Origin: Zoogloeaceae bacterium
GTDB lineage: Bacteria > Pseudomonadota > Gammaproteobacteria > Burkholderiales > Rhodocyclaceae
DNA: 6,372 nt
Assembly: GCA_031259605.1 (NCBI GenBank)
Contig: JAIRLE010000138.1
Location: forward strand, 1-6,372
Direction of reading: 5' to 3'
Shown here: positions 6,343 through 6,372 of the stretch, one piece after another
Position numbering within the stretch: the first letter of the stretch is position 1
Layout: each line of letters starts with the position of its first letter
Notes under the pieces: model-generated
Told to the model about the DNA's origin: nothing
The model's database searches: none
The model's input: the letters and a program-made list of their open reading frames with translations, nothing else
Program-made: the position numbers and the translations under genes

Positions 6343-6372
6343 CCGCCACCCCCGAAAGGCGGTCGGGAAATT

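Larger units (their letters stand above)
6237..6372. other. Gene-free 3' end of window
   Basis: No open frame with coding character is seen on either strand over these 136 bases. They contain the GC hairpin at 6263-6296, then a segment dense in homopolymer runs (four Gs, five As, five Cs and several triplets) and short inverted repeats, unlike the preceding intergenic and coding sequence. Adjacent SalI (6289-6294) and BamHI (6297-6302) sites lie at the change in character. It may be a terminator region or a poor-quality or chimeric contig end. Confidence 0.5.

Noticed and set aside
6343..6362. CCGCC/GGCGG inverted repeat as a possible small RNA or repeat element
   Set aside because: A 5-base stem in a GC-rich, possibly low-quality segment is too little to support a call.

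Overview
The window reads as ordinary, gene-dense chromosome of a GC-rich proteobacterium, most likely a betaproteobacterium. The RppH and ProRS sequences are close to their E. coli counterparts in length and motifs. The small CNP1-like gene beside rppH, and the rppH / proS / lytic transglycosylase neighbourhood, are arrangements I associate with Betaproteobacteria (Rhodocyclales or Nitrosomonadales-like). That placement is inference; no rRNA or other marker settles it. There are no mobile elements, CRISPR arrays or tRNA genes.

Layout. Bases 1-87 are the last codons of a plus-strand gene whose protein ends in an aromatic-rich strand with terminal Phe, as in outer-membrane beta-barrels. A convergent minus-strand cluster of four genes follows. 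In transcription order it is rppH (3343-2816, Nudix RNA pyrophosphohydrolase), a CNP1-like exported protein (2819-2235), a radical SAM protein (2207-1311) and a ClsB-type cardiolipin synthase (1301-126). The gaps are a 4-base ATGA overlap, 27 bases and 9 bases, so they are probably one operon. A 112-base divergent intergenic region (3344-3455) separates it from a plus-strand cluster: proS (3456-5183), a lytic transglycosylase (5171-5785, GTG start inside proS) and a small predicted lipoprotein with WG-type repeats (5769-6236). These three genes overlap one another by 13 and 17 bases.

Functionally, the plus cluster couples translation capacity (prolyl-tRNA) with two cell-envelope proteins. The minus cluster mixes mRNA 5'-end processing, an exported protein of unknown role, an uncharacterised radical SAM enzyme and phospholipid synthesis. 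No pathway obviously unites either cluster.

The last 136 bases (6237-6372) carry no gene. They hold a strong GC hairpin after the lipoprotein gene, then a stretch rich in homopolymer runs and short inverted repeats, with adjacent SalI and BamHI sites. This may be a terminator region or a low-quality or chimeric contig end. I found no convincing new biological system. The most worthwhile leads are the WG-repeat lipoprotein coupled to the transglycosylase, the radical SAM protein with its CX4CX2C cluster motif, and the rppH/CNP1 coupling.
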